64,000 nucleotides of DNA from NCBI GenBank assembly GCA_003248805.1, contig QFQY01000037.1, forward strand, positions 3,422 through 67,421. Direction: 5' to 3'. The position numbers and the translations under genes are program-made. The notes below the pieces were generated by a model that saw only the letters and a list, made by a program, of their open reading frames with translations, had not been told where the DNA came from and ran no database searches. Shown piece after piece: positions 33,740 to 42,159 of the stretch (positions are counted from its first letter, which is position 1; each line of letters opens with the position of its first letter). Source of the stretch: Chelatococcus sp. Its GTDB lineage: Bacteria > Pseudomonadota > Alphaproteobacteria > Rhizobiales > Beijerinckiaceae.

Positions 33740-34804
33740 TCAGGCGACGTTCGTGACATAGCCCAGGTGAAACGGCGTCTCGCTGCACATGTCCCAGCTG
33801 TTGCGCTTCATGATGCAGGATACGCCGCCGCCGTCGGCGCAGTTCTCGCAGTTGAGGTTGGGCCGCCCGAAGAATCCCCAGGAGCCGCCGCAATTGCAGC
33901 CGCTCTCGGCATATTCGTCCGGCGCGCCGAAAACATGGCCGGTCTCATGGGCGAAGACGCGATCGAGATTGTCCACGCCCCAGCCGTCGTTCTCGTAGCT
34001 CATGGTCAGGTACGAGCCGCTGCAATAGGCGAAGTGATACAGCCGGTAATGCGTGAAGAAGCAGCAATAGGCCGCCTGCGCGCGCTTCTCGGCCTTGATC
34101 TGGCGGATGTAGCTACGGATTCCGTTTCCGCCGGGCTGGAAGCCCATCGCGGCCAGCGCCCCATCCCGCCAGGGCCGCTCGTAGAACTCGTACTGCGCGT
34201 CGATGCCCGAGCCCGCGGGCGGCTCGCCCGTGGTGTCGGGCAGGGCGATCTGCGGTTCCTTGATATCGTAGACGAAGGTCACGTCGCGGGCGGGCGCCGC
34301 GCCGCCGAGATAGCTCAGGCCGTTCTGGATCTCGGCGATGATCTTCTGCTTCTGGCTCGAGGACATGGCGAGGCGTCCCGGGCCCGAGACCAGGACGATG
34401 CCGACCGCGACACGCCCCGACAAGCGCCTCGCCTCGGGCGCCGGAGCCGGCCCGTCTTCCGGCTCGGGCAGGATGGGCGCGCCCCTGACGACGGCCCGCT
34501 CGTCACGATGCAATCGGGGCCGGTCGCCGTCCCCGCCCCCCCATTCGGCACCGGCATAGGCGCGGTCCGACTTCGCGCCCTTGTAGGAGTCCGACAGGCG
34601 CATCCGGAAGGCGGACAGGCCGAGCCGTTCCTGGCTCGACAACTCCTCCTCGTTGATCGGCGCTCCGGGGGCCCCTCCCCCGCCGATCCCGATCCGGACG
34701 CGCAGACCGTAGTCGTGCAGCAACGGTCCCGGCGCGGGCATGGGGCGCCCGCGCTCGTCGATTCCGGGAAACAATGCCTCGGGCATGTCGATGTCACCAG
34801 CCAT
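33740..34804 (-). CDS. Cysteine-rich metzincin-like zinc protease (354 aa)
   Basis: The zinc motif is HETGHVFGAPDEY (residues 286-298), that is HExxHxxGxxD, with Asp as third ligand as in snapalysin-type metzincins. IMKRN at 331-335 could be the Met-turn. The catalytic region is cysteine-rich (Cys 303, 305, 319, 322, 330 and 340, with 247, 248 and 261), suggesting disulfides or a structural metal site. No signal peptide is visible (start MAGDIDMPEALFPGID), so either export is by a non-classical route or the protein stays inside. The first 130 residues are Gly/Pro-rich. It is followed by the small 100-aa gene. The family call is from the motif only. Confidence 0.7.
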   Translation of the reverse strand: MAGDIDMPEALFPGIDERGRPMPAPGPLLHDYGLRVRIGIGGGGAPGAPINEEELSSQERLGLSAFRMRLSDSYKGAKSDRAYAGAEWGGGDGDRPRLHRDERAVVRGAPILPEPEDGPAPAPEARRLSGRVAVGIVLVSGPGRLAMSSSQKQKIIAEIQNGLSYLGGAAPARDVTFVYDIKEPQIALPDTTGEPPAGSGIDAQYEFYERPWRDGALAAMGFQPGGNGIRSYIRQIKAEKRAQAAYCCFFTHYRLYHFAYCSGSYLTMSYENDGWGVDNLDRVFAHETGHVFGAPDEYAESGCNCGGSWGFFGRPNLNCENCADGGGVSCIMKRNSWDMCSETPFHLGYVTNVA

Positions 34805-34853
34805 GTGGAAAGCCTCCTTCCCTTGGGTTACGATGAAGGCGTGGTGGTCTAGA

Positions 34854-34899
34854 GCATCGGCCCGAAAAGTGGAGCACGGTTTTCGGGAAAAGCCGATGC
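34854..34899. repeat. Palindromic intergenic repeat (REP-like)
   Basis: GCATCGGC (34854-34861) pairs with GCCGATGC (34892-34899), and inside it CCCGAAAA (34861-34868) pairs with TTTTCGGG (34880-34887). The sequence is close to a repeat that I recall as abundant in Hyphomicrobiales intergenic DNA, with a TAGAGC-type flank. Confidence 0.7.
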
Positions 34900-34973
34900 A
34901 ATCAAATAGTTAGAGTAGCCAATAGGCGTCCGATCGCCGGCCCTGGCTTGAACCCGTCACATCGAGGGACGCC

Positions 34974-35705
34974 GTGTTTGCGCTAAAGGCAAAGCTGAAA
35001 GCGATATCCGGCCCGTGGAGGATGCTGCTCATCCTGAGCAGTCTCGTGACGATAACGGCCGGCTGCGCGACAGTCGACTATGAAAACGTTGGCGTCGGGC
35101 GTTTTCGAGGCTCGGTCTTCGTCATGTGGGTCGGCGAGGGCGGACAGTCCGGCGACGGGCGCTTCCTGTTCGTCCCGGACCCCGGCGATCCCTTGCGGTT
35201 CTACAGGCCGCCATCGGCGCGAAACGCTCCGATGATTCAGCCGCGGATGATGTATACCGATGGCGGGTCGATCCCGAAGGCCGCGCAACTCTTCAACGGC
35301 CTGTCCCCCTGGGGCTATGCGCCCGCCTATATGATCCACGACTGGCTGTTCAAGGCACGCCATTGTCTGGTAGACGGCGCGGACGACGAAGCTTTCGCAC
35401 CGCTCCACTCGGTCAGCTTCGACGATTCCGCGATCATCCTCGGCGAGGCGATCAAGACGCTCATCGCCGAGCGGCGCGTGCAGGAGAACGACCTCGCCCC
35501 CAACGCCATCACGGGTGCCGTCGGCAGCCCGGTGGCGCGGCGGCTCTGGGACGCGACCGGCGCCTGCGCGAAGGAGCGCGTGAGCGACGAGCATGCGGCG
35601 GCGGCGAATGCGGCCATTCCCGGCTCGGCGCGCTTCGGGAGACGGTTCGGCGGCCAGGCCCCGTCGCGCTACAGCGCGAAAGTGATCACGCGCGTCTCGT
35701 TCTGA
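34974..35705 (+). CDS. DUF1353 lipoprotein (243 aa)
   Basis: The GTG start has GAGGGA 5 bases upstream. A lipoprotein signal ends in VTITAGC (Cys 31). The DUF1353 core is MMYTDGGSIPKAAQLFNGL, WGYAPAYMIHDWLFKARH and an Asp/Ser region. DUF1353 is common in phages and as stand-alone domains; its active-site-like Asp, His and Asp residues suggest an enzyme, but none is established. The protein would be anchored in the outer or inner membrane facing the periplasm. It is monocistronic and closed by the inverted repeat downstream. Confidence 0.8.
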   Translation: MFALKAKLKAISGPWRMLLILSSLVTITAGCATVDYENVGVGRFRGSVFVMWVGEGGQSGDGRFLFVPDPGDPLRFYRPPSARNAPMIQPRMMYTDGGSIPKAAQLFNGLSPWGYAPAYMIHDWLFKARHCLVDGADDEAFAPLHSVSFDDSAIILGEAIKTLIAERRVQENDLAPNAITGAVGSPVARRLWDATGACAKERVSDEHAAAANAAIPGSARFGRRFGGQAPSRYSAKVITRVSF

Positions 35706-35737
35706 AGGCCTGACGAGAATCGCGCCGGCCGACATGG

Positions 35738-35772
35738 CAAGGCCCGCCTCGGGGCGACCGGGGCGGGCCTTG
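35738..35772. terminator. Bidirectional terminator hairpin
   Basis: A perfect 11-bp stem, CAAGGCCCGCC (35738-35748) with GGCGGGCCTTG (35762-35772), lies between the convergent DUF1353 and azoreductase genes. Confidence 0.8.
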
Positions 35773-35795
35773 CGGCAGTGCTTATGCGGCGCGCG

Positions 35796-36401
35796 TCAGG
35801 CGACCTGGGCGAGTTCCGCCTGAGCGTCGCTGATCGCCTGCGCCTTGGCCTCCGGCCCATAGCCGAGCTTCTCGGCGCGGATGAAGGCGGTGTCGGCGAT
35901 ACCGATGAAGCCGAGCATGGTGCGCAGATGCGGCTCCTGCGAGTCCATCGGCTGGGCGGGGCCGCTGCTGTAGAGGCCGCCGCGGCTCTCGATCACGATG
36001 GCGCGCTTGCCCTTGAGCAGCCCCTCGGGGCCGGCTTCCGAATACTGGAAGGTCAGGCCGGCGCGCAGCACGTAGTCGAACCAGGTCTTCAGCGTCGAGG
36101 GAATGCCGAAATTATACATCGGCGCGCCGATGACGACGATGTCGGCCGCCTTCAACTCCCCGATGAGATCCTCGGAAAGCCGCTTCGCGGCAATCTGCGC
36201 CGGCGTGGTGGCCTCGCCGCCACGGATGACGGCCGTCGTCTCGGCCGTCAGGTGCGGCACCGGGTCGGCGGCGAGGTCGCGCTCGACGACCTCGAGGCCG
36301 GGATGCTGAGCGCGCAGCTGCGCGACGGTATCGGCCGCCAGCTTGCGCGAGACGGAATCGGGGCCGGAGGCGCTGCTGTTGAGAACGAGGACGGTGGTCA
36401 T
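35796..36401 (-). CDS. azoR: FMN-dependent NADH-azoreductase (201 aa)
   Basis: A flavodoxin-like fold: TTVLVLNSSASGPDSVSRKL (phosphate-binding loop), VVIGAPMYNFGIPSTLKTWFD (FMN/quinone contact) and AIVIESRGGLYSSGP match AzoR/AcpD across the full length. It reduces azo compounds and quinones with two electrons and protects against quinone stress. It is divergent from a LysR gene with a 109-base shared promoter region, so that LysR protein is the likely regulator. Confidence 0.93.
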   Translation of the reverse strand: MTTVLVLNSSASGPDSVSRKLAADTVAQLRAQHPGLEVVERDLAADPVPHLTAETTAVIRGGEATTPAQIAAKRLSEDLIGELKAADIVVIGAPMYNFGIPSTLKTWFDYVLRAGLTFQYSEAGPEGLLKGKRAIVIESRGGLYSSGPAQPMDSQEPHLRTMLGFIGIADTAFIRAEKLGYGPEAKAQAISDAQAELAQVA

Positions 36402-36510
36402 GGTGATCTTCCCTGCAAAGGCGTGAACTCTTGCAGCAAAGATAGAGGTTCCTCGAAAGCGCCGGAATTGCCATAATCAGCACTGGACTGTTGCCCTTGG
36501 AGGAACACCG

Positions 36511-37488
36511 ATGTCCGAGCTCGACGATATCCGCAGTTTCCTCGCCGTGGTCGAGACCGGGGGGTTCAGCCGCGCGGCGCAGCGGCTCGGCCTGGCGAAA
36601 TCGGTCGTGAGCCGGCGCGTGACCCGGCTCGAGGAAGAGCTCGGCGCGCAGCTTCTCAGCCGCAACACGCGCGGCATCAGCGCGACCGAGGCCGGAACGG
36701 ACTTCAAGCTCAGGGCCGAGCGCATTCTCGCCGAGCTGGAAGAAGCCCGCGAGGCCATCGCGCGGAAGGCCGGCGGCGTGGCCGGGCGGCTGCGCGTCGC
36801 GATGCCCCTCACCTTCGGCTCCCGCCATGTCGCGCCGCTGCTGGGCGAACTGGCGCAGCTCTATCCGCGACTCGAGATCGAGGTCGAGGCGACCGACCGC
36901 TTCGTCGACCTGATCGGCGAACGTTTCGATGCCGCGATCCGGATCGGCGCGCTGAAGGATTCGAGCCTGATCGCGCGGCAGGTGGCGCCGATCCATGCGG
37001 CGCTGGTCGCCAGCCCCGGCTATCTCGAACGGCGCGGCGCACCGCAGACACCGGCCGACCTCGCAGGCCACGAATGCCTGATCTACACCGGCACGAGCGA
37101 CCCCGACTGGACCTTCCGGAACCGCCAACGCCTGGTCGCGATCAGGCCCTCCGGACGCCTGCGCTCGGACAATGGCGACACGCTGTGCGAATGGGCCGCC
37201 GCCGGCCTCGGCATCGCGCTGCTGCCGACCTTCATCGCATCGGCCGATATCCGGCAGGGGCGGCTCGTCCCCATCATGCAGGACTACCAGTTGCCAGCAC
37301 GCTCGCTGCATGTCGTGCGGCCGGCCGGGGCGCATCTGCCGGGCAAGGTTCGCGCGCTGATCGACCTGATGGTCGAGCGTTTCGGCGGAACGCCCTATTG
37401 GGACCCCTGCCAGATCGCGCTGAACGAGCAGGAGCGTCGGGCGGGAGCCGAAGACCGGGTCACGGCGCCGATCCATCAGACTGCGTGA
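36511..37488 (+). CDS. LysR-family transcriptional regulator (325 aa)
   Basis: An N-terminal winged helix (ELDDIRSFLAVVETGGFSRA, RLGLAKSVVSRRVTRLEEEL, about residues 1-60) is followed by a periplasmic-binding-protein-like effector domain (LRVAMPLTFGSRHVAPLLGE; FDAAIRIGALKDSSLIAR; WAAAGLGIALLPTFIA). A strong GGAGGAA site precedes the ATG. It is divergent from azoR, the usual layout for a regulator controlling an azoreductase or quinone reductase in response to electrophiles. Confidence 0.93.
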   Translation: MSELDDIRSFLAVVETGGFSRAAQRLGLAKSVVSRRVTRLEEELGAQLLSRNTRGISATEAGTDFKLRAERILAELEEAREAIARKAGGVAGRLRVAMPLTFGSRHVAPLLGELAQLYPRLEIEVEATDRFVDLIGERFDAAIRIGALKDSSLIARQVAPIHAALVASPGYLERRGAPQTPADLAGHECLIYTGTSDPDWTFRNRQRLVAIRPSGRLRSDNGDTLCEWAAAGLGIALLPTFIASADIRQGRLVPIMQDYQLPARSLHVVRPAGAHLPGKVRALIDLMVERFGGTPYWDPCQIALNEQERRAGAEDRVTAPIHQTA

Positions 37489-37571
37489 TCCCGCTCATCA
37501 TCGGATTTCGCGTGGCTTTGGCCGGGTTGCCGGCCATGCTGCCCTTGGCCGGAACAGGAAGGACGTTCGAC

Positions 37572-38180
37572 ATGCTGCTCGTGGGAATGCTGGATAGCCC
37601 CTATGTCCGGCGCGCAGCCATTACCGGAACCCTTCTCGACGTCGCGTTCGAGCACCGCTCGGTCTCGGTCTTCCGGCACATGGATGCGTTCCGCGCGATC
37701 AACCCGCTGATCAAGGCTCCATCGCTGGTCTGCGACGACGGCATCGTGATCAGCGAATCGCTGCTGATCATCCAGCAGTTCGAGGATGTCGCCGGGCGTT
37801 CGCTGCGCCCGCTGGAGGAGGAGGCGCGCCGGCGCGACCTGTCGCTGACCGGCATCGCCATCGTCGCCGCCGACAAGGCGGTCGCCATCGAATACGAGCG
37901 CAAGCGACCGGAGGCGCAGCGCTACGCGCCCTGGCAGGAGCGCATCCAGACGCAGCTCCACACGGCGCTCGATCTGCTCGACGCCGCCGCCGCGCGCGGC
38001 GAACTCAGCGCCGGGCCGGAGCTTTTGCCCTGCGACATCGCCGCCGCGATCGCCTGGGGCTTCTGCCGCTTCGTGATTCCGGAATTCGCGCCGGTGGAGC
38101 GCTGGCCGGCGCTCGCGGCGCAGGCGCAGGCCTGCGAGGCGCTGGAGGTCTTCAAGGCCTGGCCGATCGACCGCGAATAG
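37572..38180 (+). CDS. Glutathione S-transferase family protein (202 aa)
   Basis: The thioredoxin-like N-terminal domain is MLLVGMLDSPYVRRAAI (Ser/Tyr region), with NPLIKAPSLVCDDGIVISES (cis-Pro-like site and glutathione-binding ES). A helical C-terminal domain follows (PEAQRYAPWQERIQTQLHTA). The start at 37572 has GGAAGGA upstream and matches the family start. It lies 83 bases downstream of the LysR gene on the same strand; with azoR it suggests an electrophile-detoxification neighbourhood. The specific substrate is unknown. Confidence 0.88.
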   Translation: MLLVGMLDSPYVRRAAITGTLLDVAFEHRSVSVFRHMDAFRAINPLIKAPSLVCDDGIVISESLLIIQQFEDVAGRSLRPLEEEARRRDLSLTGIAIVAADKAVAIEYERKRPEAQRYAPWQERIQTQLHTALDLLDAAAARGELSAGPELLPCDIAAAIAWGFCRFVIPEFAPVERWPALAAQAQACEALEVFKAWPIDRE

Positions 38181-38188
38181 GTTCGCGG
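38171..38188. terminator. Hairpin between convergent GST and DUF882 genes
   Basis: CCGCGAA (38171-38177) and TTCGCGG (38182-38188) around the GST stop codon. No T tract. Confidence 0.4.
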
Positions 38189-38201
38189 CGCCGATGCCGC
38201 G

Positions 38202-39995
38202 TCAGTTCTGGACGAAGTTCGGCGGCAGCGGGCGCACGGCCGGGCCGCTGAAGGCGCCGGACCTGGTGTCGCTCGGCTCGGCCTTGCTGAAGCCCAGCGC
38301 CGCCGCCGGGCTCGGCCCGTGGATCGGCGCCGGGGCCGCGACGGCAGGCCTGACGCGCGCCGTAGCCACGGTGATGGCCGCGCCACTCGGCGGCCGCGAG
38401 CGCGCGACGGTGGCAAAGAGCGAATCCAGGCCCGAGCGATCGACGTCGTGCGAGGGAGCGGGCTGCGGCTCGCTGCGCGCGGCGACGCTGGTGCCACCGC
38501 TCGTCGGGCGCACCGGCGGGAGGGGGTGGTTGACCGCGACGAGCCTGCCTTCCACAGCCGGGTTCGCGGCAGGTGCCGGAGCACCCGCGTCGCCGGACCC
38601 GCGCAGGACGGCAGCCGTCAGACCGCCGAGCGCCGTCGGGCGTGCGGGCGGAAACGGAGCGTTGGCCAGGGCGGCTTCGGCGGGCGTCTCGACAAGGCCC
38701 GCGATCTGATCGGGCCGGCGCGGCGGCAGGGAGGCGAGGACGAGCTTCTGATCGAGCCCCAGCATCGGCTGCGGCGCGTAGGACATCGTGCGGCTGGCGT
38801 CGGGCACGGAGGCGAGCTGGAAGCCGCCATCGGCGCCCGCCGGAAGCGCGAGGCTGCGCGGCCGGGCGAGCGGAAGCGGCACGTCCATGAACTGCGGCCG
38901 CGCCTCGGCCAAGAGCGGCGGTTGCGCCGGCTGCGGCGCGGGGGCCGGGGCCGGGGCCGGGGCGACCGCCTGGGCCGGCGGCGCAGCGTCCGGCCGCGCC
39001 GTGAGGCGCTGGCTGCGCTCGCGGCCGACCGCGCCAGTCGTCGCCTCCGGCAGAGCCGCGACGGCGAAGCGCCCGCCATCCGAGGAGTTGCTGTCGGCGT
39101 AGCCACCGCCGCCATAGACCATGACCGCCGGCTGCGGCTTGGGCGCGACGCGCCGCCCGCGGGTCGGACGGGCCTCCGCCTCTTCCTCGTCGCCGCCGAA
39201 CAGCGAAGCCCAGAGGCTCTTGCGGCCCGAGGAGATCACCGCGCCCTCGTCGAGATCCGCGGCGGCATAGCCGGCGACGGCGCCGCCGCCGGCCAGGATG
39301 TCAGCCTTGGCGAGCTCATAGCCGGCCAGAGGCTGGCCATCGGCCGGCAAATGCACCGTCTTCTCGTCGGGGAAGAGCCGCACGAGCTGGTCGCGCGTCA
39401 TGCGCGGCCAGGAGCGCACCGAGCCGGCATCGAGATGGACGAAGGGCGTGTGGGCGCCGGGATAGAAGCCGACGCCACCGCGCTGGAGCAGCATGCCCGC
39501 CTCGCGGATGCGAACGGTCGAGGTGTCCGGCAGGTAGAAGTCCATCGCCTTGCCGAGCATGTGCTGGCTGTGCTTGGCGACCGCCCGCGACCGGCGGCGC
39601 AGCATCGAGTTGGTCCCGGGCGAACGATAGGCCGAGACGACGTGGAAGGGCTCCTGCGAGCCCGTCATGCGCTGGACCTCCCAGGCCACGTCGAAGAGGC
39701 GGGGGTCCATGCGGATGGGCTCGTCGGTGCGCCAGTCGCGCAGCGCCCAGTTCAGCTTTTCCAGCGCCTCGGCGACATAGCGTCCGTCACGCTTGAAGGT
39801 GACGGTCAGCTCTTCCTTGGTGTGCATGTGGCGGATCGAGATCGTCCGCGTATCGCCGTTGGCGACGGCATCCTGAGTGCCGCGCACACCGACGAGCAGG
39901 GCGCCGGCGGCAACCCCGAATGCCATGGCCTGGCGCAGAAACGATCGCACACGGGGCGAGGGCCGTTTCCAAAGCGTGGCGTCTGACCTGCCCAA
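38202..39995 (-). CDS. DUF882 (YcbK-like, peptidase M15-related) protein with a long Pro/Ala tail (597 aa)
   Basis: A Tat/Sec-like N-terminus (KRPSPRVRSFLRQAMAFGVA) is followed by the DUF882 domain at about residues 50-215: ISIRHMHTKEELTVTF, FHVVSAYRSPGTNSMLRRRS, VAKHSQHMLGKAMDFYLPD and GVGFYPGAHTPFVHLDAGSVRSWPR. The HxxxxxxD and HLD residues fit a zinc M15-type active site acting on peptidoglycan. The remaining ~380 residues are Pro/Ala-rich and repetitive, probably a flexible periplasmic spacer. It is next to an L,D-transpeptidase, as ycbK is next to ycbB in E. coli. Confidence 0.88.
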   Translation of the reverse strand: MGRSDATLWKRPSPRVRSFLRQAMAFGVAAGALLVGVRGTQDAVANGDTRTISIRHMHTKEELTVTFKRDGRYVAEALEKLNWALRDWRTDEPIRMDPRLFDVAWEVQRMTGSQEPFHVVSAYRSPGTNSMLRRRSRAVAKHSQHMLGKAMDFYLPDTSTVRIREAGMLLQRGGVGFYPGAHTPFVHLDAGSVRSWPRMTRDQLVRLFPDEKTVHLPADGQPLAGYELAKADILAGGGAVAGYAAADLDEGAVISSGRKSLWASLFGGDEEEAEARPTRGRRVAPKPQPAVMVYGGGGYADSNSSDGGRFAVAALPEATTGAVGRERSQRLTARPDAAPPAQAVAPAPAPAPAPQPAQPPLLAEARPQFMDVPLPLARPRSLALPAGADGGFQLASVPDASRTMSYAPQPMLGLDQKLVLASLPPRRPDQIAGLVETPAEAALANAPFPPARPTALGGLTAAVLRGSGDAGAPAPAANPAVEGRLVAVNHPLPPVRPTSGGTSVAARSEPQPAPSHDVDRSGLDSLFATVARSRPPSGAAITVATARVRPAVAAPAPIHGPSPAAALGFSKAEPSDTRSGAFSGPAVRPLPPNFVQN

Positions 39996-40017
39996 TCTGC
40001 CTGCCCCGTCTCCATGA

Positions 40018-40040
40018 CTGGACCCGAATGCCGGGTCCAG
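40018..40040. repeat. Inverted repeat in the leader of the DUF882 gene (REP-like)
   Basis: CTGGACCCG (40018-40026) and CGGGTCCAG (40032-40040) form a perfect 9-bp stem 22 bases upstream of the DUF882 start on the minus strand. Confidence 0.6.
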
Positions 40041-40066
40041 GGTGAACGAACAGTTGCCGAGAAGCG

Positions 40067-40081
40067 TTAACGACTGGTTAG
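40067..40081. promoter_or_regulatory. Candidate CtrA-like site
   Basis: TTAA, seven bases, TTAG: one mismatch from the CtrA consensus TTAA-N7-TTAA. It lies 71 bases upstream of the DUF882 start. Confidence 0.25.
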
Positions 40082-40182
40082 CAGGCCGGCAAGCCGCGTG
40101 CCAACGGGGCTGTGGACGCCCGTGAGGCCGGAGCGTGTAAGGCGGAAACGTGGCGGAAACGTGCCCGGCTGCGCCGGGCGGC

Positions 40183-42054
40183 TCAGCCGCGCTGCTCCAG
40201 AGCCTGCCTGACGAGACGGTGGAAGCCGTAGAGATCGTCGAAGACCGTCAGCTTGCCGTCCGCGCCCACGACATGGGTGTTGTAGACGAGATGGATCGCA
40301 AAAGGCTGCGGGAGGTTGATGCGCCGCTCGCCCGAGCCGATGAGGCGCTTCAGGCGCTCCTGCGTCCATTCGGAGCCGAGCACGACATCGGCGAGCGCGA
40401 ACGGGTTTTCAACGCGCACGCAGCCATGGCTGTAGGCCCGCCGCTCGGTGGCGAAGAGCCGCCGGTTCGGCGTGTCGTGCAGATAGACCGCATGCTCGTT
40501 CGGGAACATGAACTTGATCCAGCCGAGCGCGTTGCGCTCGCCCGGCGGCTGGCGCACGGAGATGCCGCCGCCCTTGGTCCGCGTGACCACATAGCCGCGC
40601 CTGGCGGCATAGTCGGGATCGGCCGCGAGCCCCGGCAGGAACTCCTTCTTCAGGATGGAAGGAGGCACGTACCAGGACGGGTTGACGATGACGTGGTCCA
40701 TCTTGTGCGAAAAGATGGGCGTGGCGGATTCCGGCTTGCCGACGATGGCGCGCGTCTCGTGGATGAGCTGGCCGTCGCGCATCACCCGCACGCGGAATTC
40801 GGGCACGTTGACCATGATGTGGCTGGCGCCGAGCTCGGGCGGCAGCCAGCGCCAGCGCTCCATCTGCGCGACGATGTCCTGCTCGCCGCGTTCGGCGGCG
40901 GGGGTACCGAGCGCGGCCAGCGTCTGCGTGCTCAGGATGCCGGTGGCCGGAATCCCCGCCTTCTTCTGAAACTCGACCAGCGCCGTGACCGTCGAGCGGT
41001 CGAAGACCGGCTCCTCGGACGGGCCGAGGCCGAGGCGGGCGCGCACCAGCGGGACGCGCGCATCGCGCATGCCGAGCTTGAGCGCGGGGCCGGTCGGAAT
41101 CCGGACGAGCGGCGTATCGTCGAGATGCTGGCGGATCTCGACGAGCTTGGCCTTCAGCCGGCGGTAGCCCTCATGCGGCGGGTTGTAGGCGGCGAGCGCG
41201 ACGCCGGCATCGGGCGCCGCCTGGAGGGTCGCCAGCACCTCCGGCGCGGACGGGAGGTAGAGCGTCGGCGTGAGGAGCTTGGAGAGGCGGCGCGGGTCGA
41301 TGCGGCCGCCGCGCGCGTCGCGGGCGTAGAGCACCGCGAGCGCCGAGAGGCGGACATCGGCCTCGGCGAGCGCGGCATGCTTTCCGGCCTCGAAATCGGG
41401 CAGCGGGTAGTCGGACGGGCGCAAGCCGTCCTCGCCCGCCGCGCCGAGCCGGGTGGCGATGCGGCCGCCGGCCTGCGTCCAGCCCTTCGCGTCCGTCCAG
41501 AAGGGCTTGTAGGCATTCGCCTCGTAGGCGGCGAGAATCTCCGAGCGCTCACGCTCGGACAGGCGCGGAATCCGCACCGCCTCCGCCGCATGCTTCATGA
41601 TCTCGGCCGCGAGCCCGTCTTCGGGCGTCACCGTGACGACGACCTTCGGCACCTCCGGCAACGGCACGAGCGGCTCGGCGGCCCTCGGAGCAGCCGGGAC
41701 CACGAGCGCCGGGTCGACGGCCGGAAGCTCCGGAACCGGGACGTCGAGCGTGACCGGATGGCTCGGCTCATCGGCGGCGGCCGGCTCGTCCTGGCGCGGT
41801 TCGAGCGCGGAGAGCCCTGCCGGCGGCTGCGTGGACGGCGACACCGTGCCCGTCACCATCGCGCGGTCCTGGTCGGCTTCCGCACCATTCGCCGCCGTCT
41901 CGGGCGAGGGCAGCACGAGCGGGGGCATCTCGGGCAGCGGGACCGAGACATCGGACGCGGCCCCGCCGCTGTCCTGCGCGAGCACGGCTCCGTGCCAGAA
42001 AATCAGTGTCAGAGCCGAGGCGCAGGCCAGACTCGCCCAGTTGCGACGACGCAT
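40183..42054 (-). CDS. L,D-transpeptidase, YcbB/LdtD-like (623 aa)
   Basis: A signal peptide (SLACASALTLIFWHGAVLAQ) is followed by a low-complexity Pro-rich region (about 30-145), a scaffold domain (about 150-320) and a peptidoglycan-binding-like segment (DRSTVTALVEFQKKAGIPATG). The YkuD catalytic domain has NVPEFRVRVMRDGQLI, VNPSWYVPPSILKKEFLPGL and active-site SHGCVRVENPFALAD (Cys about 544). It forms 3-3 crosslinks in peptidoglycan. It is upstream of DUF882 on the same strand (187 bases apart), so both envelope enzymes may be co-regulated. Confidence 0.93.
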   Translation of the reverse strand: MRRRNWASLACASALTLIFWHGAVLAQDSGGAASDVSVPLPEMPPLVLPSPETAANGAEADQDRAMVTGTVSPSTQPPAGLSALEPRQDEPAAADEPSHPVTLDVPVPELPAVDPALVVPAAPRAAEPLVPLPEVPKVVVTVTPEDGLAAEIMKHAAEAVRIPRLSERERSEILAAYEANAYKPFWTDAKGWTQAGGRIATRLGAAGEDGLRPSDYPLPDFEAGKHAALAEADVRLSALAVLYARDARGGRIDPRRLSKLLTPTLYLPSAPEVLATLQAAPDAGVALAAYNPPHEGYRRLKAKLVEIRQHLDDTPLVRIPTGPALKLGMRDARVPLVRARLGLGPSEEPVFDRSTVTALVEFQKKAGIPATGILSTQTLAALGTPAAERGEQDIVAQMERWRWLPPELGASHIMVNVPEFRVRVMRDGQLIHETRAIVGKPESATPIFSHKMDHVIVNPSWYVPPSILKKEFLPGLAADPDYAARRGYVVTRTKGGGISVRQPPGERNALGWIKFMFPNEHAVYLHDTPNRRLFATERRAYSHGCVRVENPFALADVVLGSEWTQERLKRLIGSGERRINLPQPFAIHLVYNTHVVGADGKLTVFDDLYGFHRLVRQALEQRG

Positions 42055-42159
42055 GGGTCGCTATCCCGATCTATGCCGAATGCCGCACTTCTGCGTGACT
42101 CGGCTGGTGACGACAAGACGCAACGCTGCAACAGCGCGCGGCATTCGATCTGTCGCGGC

